The position numbers and the translations under genes are program-made. A DNA stretch of 64,000 nucleotides from Lonicera japonica (Eukaryota; Streptophyta; Magnoliopsida; Dipsacales; Caprifoliaceae): contig CM038469.1 in the NCBI GenBank assembly GCA_021464415.1, forward strand, positions 19,301,901 through 19,365,900, given 5' to 3'. The notes below the pieces were generated by a model, which was not told where the DNA came from, ran no database searches, and saw nothing but the letters and a program-made list of their open reading frames with translations. Below, in pieces: positions 61,797 through 64,000 of the stretch. Position 1 is the first letter of the stretch. Each line of letters starts with the position of its first letter.

Positions 61797-64000
61797 TGTA
61801 ATACCCTGTACCCTATATTCGAGCAAATCTTTTTCTTATGCCGGTTAAGGCTAAATCTTCGTTAAGGAGTGAACATTGGGTTTCGATCCCCTCTACTTGA
61901 CCAGACACTTTTAAAATGTCATATTAGTTATATGAGGTTTGTGGGAGCAATCATTTTGTTAATTGGGCGACCAGAATTGAAAACGAGAAATTAATCAAGC
62001 ATTTTGAACTTTTCGAAAAAGTTGAGTTTTGGCCAACTTTAAGAGGCCATAACTTCTTTATCCGATGTCCAAATGACCCCCTATTTGCAGCCATGTCTTC
62101 ATTTCATTTCCCTCTGCAAGTTTTATGTTCGACCCAAAGCGAGATTCTAACATCTCGGGGGTCTAAAGGTCAATGCAATAGGCGAGCTTAGTGCTGAGTA
62201 AGATCGATCTTACTCATTAGATTCAAAACACAACACTTTTCACCTGGAGTAAGATCAATCTTACTACTAAGATCGATCTTACTCATCAGAAATCATTGAC
62301 AAACCAAACCAGTGCACTGTTTACCCGGACTAAGATCGATCTTACTCATCAGTACATACCCATTTTGACTACTTCTGGCTCAATTTTAACACCTTAAACC
62401 CCATAACTCAAACCATTTTCGAGCCCCAACCCCAAAATCTTCTAAAGAGAGATTAAGAGCTTATTTGAGAGAGATTTAGGAAGATTATCGTATCCACATC
62501 TTTACCACGTAAAATCAATATCAAACTATCATTAAATCATCCTTCCCCAATACTATTCATCATCTCCTCCATCCTCCTTAACTCCATGGCTAGGGCTCAA
62601 ATGGAGAAATTGGGGATTTTGCGATTGGAGGACTTTTGGCTCAATTCAACCTTTCAAACTCGAGGAATAAGCTTCAGAAAGGTGGGAATCTACTATCAAA
62701 ACCTATTTTTATAATTTATTATTGTTCTCTCATGATTATATCATATGTTATGTAAGAACCTAACTTGTTAAGATGGGTTCTGGAGCTTTTTTTGAGATTG
62801 GGTTTTAATATCGAAATTGATGATTCCTATAGACTAAATATACCTTAAAATACATGTTTTAACCGAAGATTGTGGTTATTGAACTAATTGGCATCAAAAC
62901 CCACTTGAACCTCATTTGTTTGTTCTTAATTCTTGAAGTAGACATAGAAATACGTATAAGGGTCCAAGTGGTTGAGTTATGAATTGAGATTGATGGATTG
63001 AATAACCTACATATATATTAAATTACATGTTTAACATGAAATTATGGCTATTCTCTTGGTTTACTTGAAAACCCACTTGGAATCCACTATATTGTTAATA
63101 AATCTTAAAAAAAAGGCTATTTGTTATTCTTTGAGGTTCAAGTGGTGGTCTTCCCCCTATAAGCCCATGTTGGTGAGTTATTATACTATACTGGATGTTG
63201 GAAATGAGAATGTCCTTGTCTGTTATACATTGATATTATAATTGGTTTATGAAACCATATAATGACACAATTGTATCTCGTATGAGCCGAATGATATGAT
63301 ATTGTGATTGTTTGATTGCAATATCCATATATTGGTCACAGGTTGGTCCCTAAAGATTGGGACTATAAGATGGGACACAGTGCCCCTGGGTGAAAGACCT
63401 GAAACTGTGCACAAAAAAATATCGTGTAGGCCTTGCTACCACGTGGTTGAAAGGCCACGAAATGCAGACATGTTAGACGTCTGGATAGCCGCATGAAGTA
63501 CGAGATTACGGCTCGAGGTTCTTGTGATAGATGTGTGATAATTGTGCCATAGGGTCATGGGATATCTATTATACATTGTCTTGGGTTTTAAAAGCTTTCA
63601 TTTACAAAATGAGCAAGGGTTTCCTCCTTACCTGTCACAAAGATATATATATATATATATGAACAGTTATTCTATATTGTTACATAAAGGGTTTCTAAAT
63701 ACTATTTTCATACCAAGTTTATTATATGATTCCCACTGAGTCCTTCGACTCACCCCACCTTTTCTCCACCCAGATTCTTTTCAGGTTCTTGAGGGGAAAA
63801 AGAAAAAGGGAGGACGCATTTCTTAGTTTGCCTCTGTACCTTAGCCCTTAGGATTTGTCAACAAGATATTTATCGAGTTATTGTAATTAACTCGTCTTTT
63901 TATGTGATAGATGCCATGTGTATTGCAAATTTACTAATGGATTTTGTATACATTGTGGAGATTGTAAATCTTGTACTTAGGACGTCGTTGGAGGCTAGCT
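61797..64000 (+). mobile_element. LTR B, cut by the window end
   Basis: It begins TGTAATACCCTGTACC at 61797 inside or at the edge of the 57-bp array. It is the relative of LTR A: both share a TCTAAAGAGA leader, a CTTCAAACTCGAGGAAT-like exon end, donor AG|GTGGGAATC (62682), a CCACGYGGTTGAAAGGCC block (about 63440), TTCCCACTGAGTC (63730) and an acceptor at 63773 (alternative 63784). A CGAGTTA/TAACTCG hairpin is at 63874-63894. The 3' end lies beyond the window, so no target duplication can be tested. Confidence 0.7.
62195..62348. promoter_or_regulatory. Palindrome cluster in LTR B (AGTAAGATCGATCTTACT type)
   Basis: Four sites: a perfect 22-bp palindrome at 62195-62216 (TGAGTAAGATC plus its reverse complement), AGTAAGATCAATCTTACT at 62248-62265, and ACTAAGATCGATCTTACT at 62266-62283 and 62329-62346. 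Centres are 51, 18 and 63 bp apart. The position, about 400-550 bp inside the LTR and upstream of the GA-rich leader, corresponds to the clusters in C, D and E. Confidence 0.6.

Overview
This window looks like intergenic, repeat-rich nuclear DNA from a flowering plant, probably a eudicot. It is AT-rich and carries Ty1/copia elements primed by initiator-Met tRNA, long TGTAACACCC...GGGGCGTCACA LTRs, a Cassandra-type TRIM with 5S rRNA-like LTRs, a hAT element, foldback MITEs and a caulimovirid relic. No intact host gene was found. The only host-gene trace is a broken, intron-containing fragment of a pectin acetylesterase gene (about 53.39-54.10 kb, minus strand). No support was seen for CRISPR arrays, bona fide tRNA or rRNA genes, or any prokaryotic feature.

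Layout. 0-8.5 kb: a minus-strand solo LTR (A), a degraded caulimovirid fragment (about 1.9-4.1 kb), and a second minus-strand solo LTR (C). 8.7-18.3 kb: a complete but heavily mutated copia element (copia-1, TSD AAATA), with a 1.17-kb hAT-like element (TSD CCTACCGA) nested in its 5' LTR. 20.2-25.2 kb: plus-strand LTRs E (perfect TSD GTTTA) and F. 25.8-26.9 and 35.5-36.6 kb: two arrays of the same roughly 190-235-bp repeat, five copies each. 27.8 kb: a foldback MITE. 29.9-33.4 kb: LTR D, sister of C in opposite orientation. 36.8-37.6 kb: a complete Cassandra TRIM (TSD GTATA). 37.8-40.7 kb: LTR fragments G and H flanking a truncated solo copia-1 LTR. 41.7-46.4 kb: copia-3, nearly intact, with an aberrant left end. 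47.9-52.5 kb: copia-2, complete (TSD ATATG). 53.4-54.1 kb: the pectin acetylesterase relic. 54.7-56.2 kb: a minus-strand promoter/LTR-like region with a phased palindrome array. 56.6-61.8 kb: a probable LTR with primer-binding site and repeat-rich non-coding DNA, ending in a 57-bp tandem array. 61.8 kb to the end: LTR B, cut by the window edge.

The most interesting structure is shared by the long solo LTRs. Several carry a cluster of perfect or near-perfect palindromes roughly 0.05-0.55 kb inside the 5' end, upstream of a GA-rich presumed transcription start. Each subfamily uses a different palindrome: CCATGATCGATCATGG in C and D, a GAGTCGACTC core in E, AGACCGGTCT in F, AGTAAGATCGATCTTACT in B, and AGACCGATCGGTCT in the 55.9-kb element. 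In F and the 55.9-kb element the sites fall on an almost exact 21-bp grid. Downstream, seven LTRs (A-F and H) keep a consensus 5' splice site (AG|GTGGGAA) and a matching 3' splice site after a conserved CCCAYTGRG-like block, so each may contain a whole intron. Four also share a short hairpin near the 3' end whose stem sequence changes while pairing is kept.

A second notable point is copia-3. It carries 64 bp of its own internal 3' sequence, including the polypurine tract, to the left of its 5' LTR, and the whole is bounded by a TATTG duplication. The simplest reading is integration of a cDNA whose plus strand was primed at an upstream purine tract.
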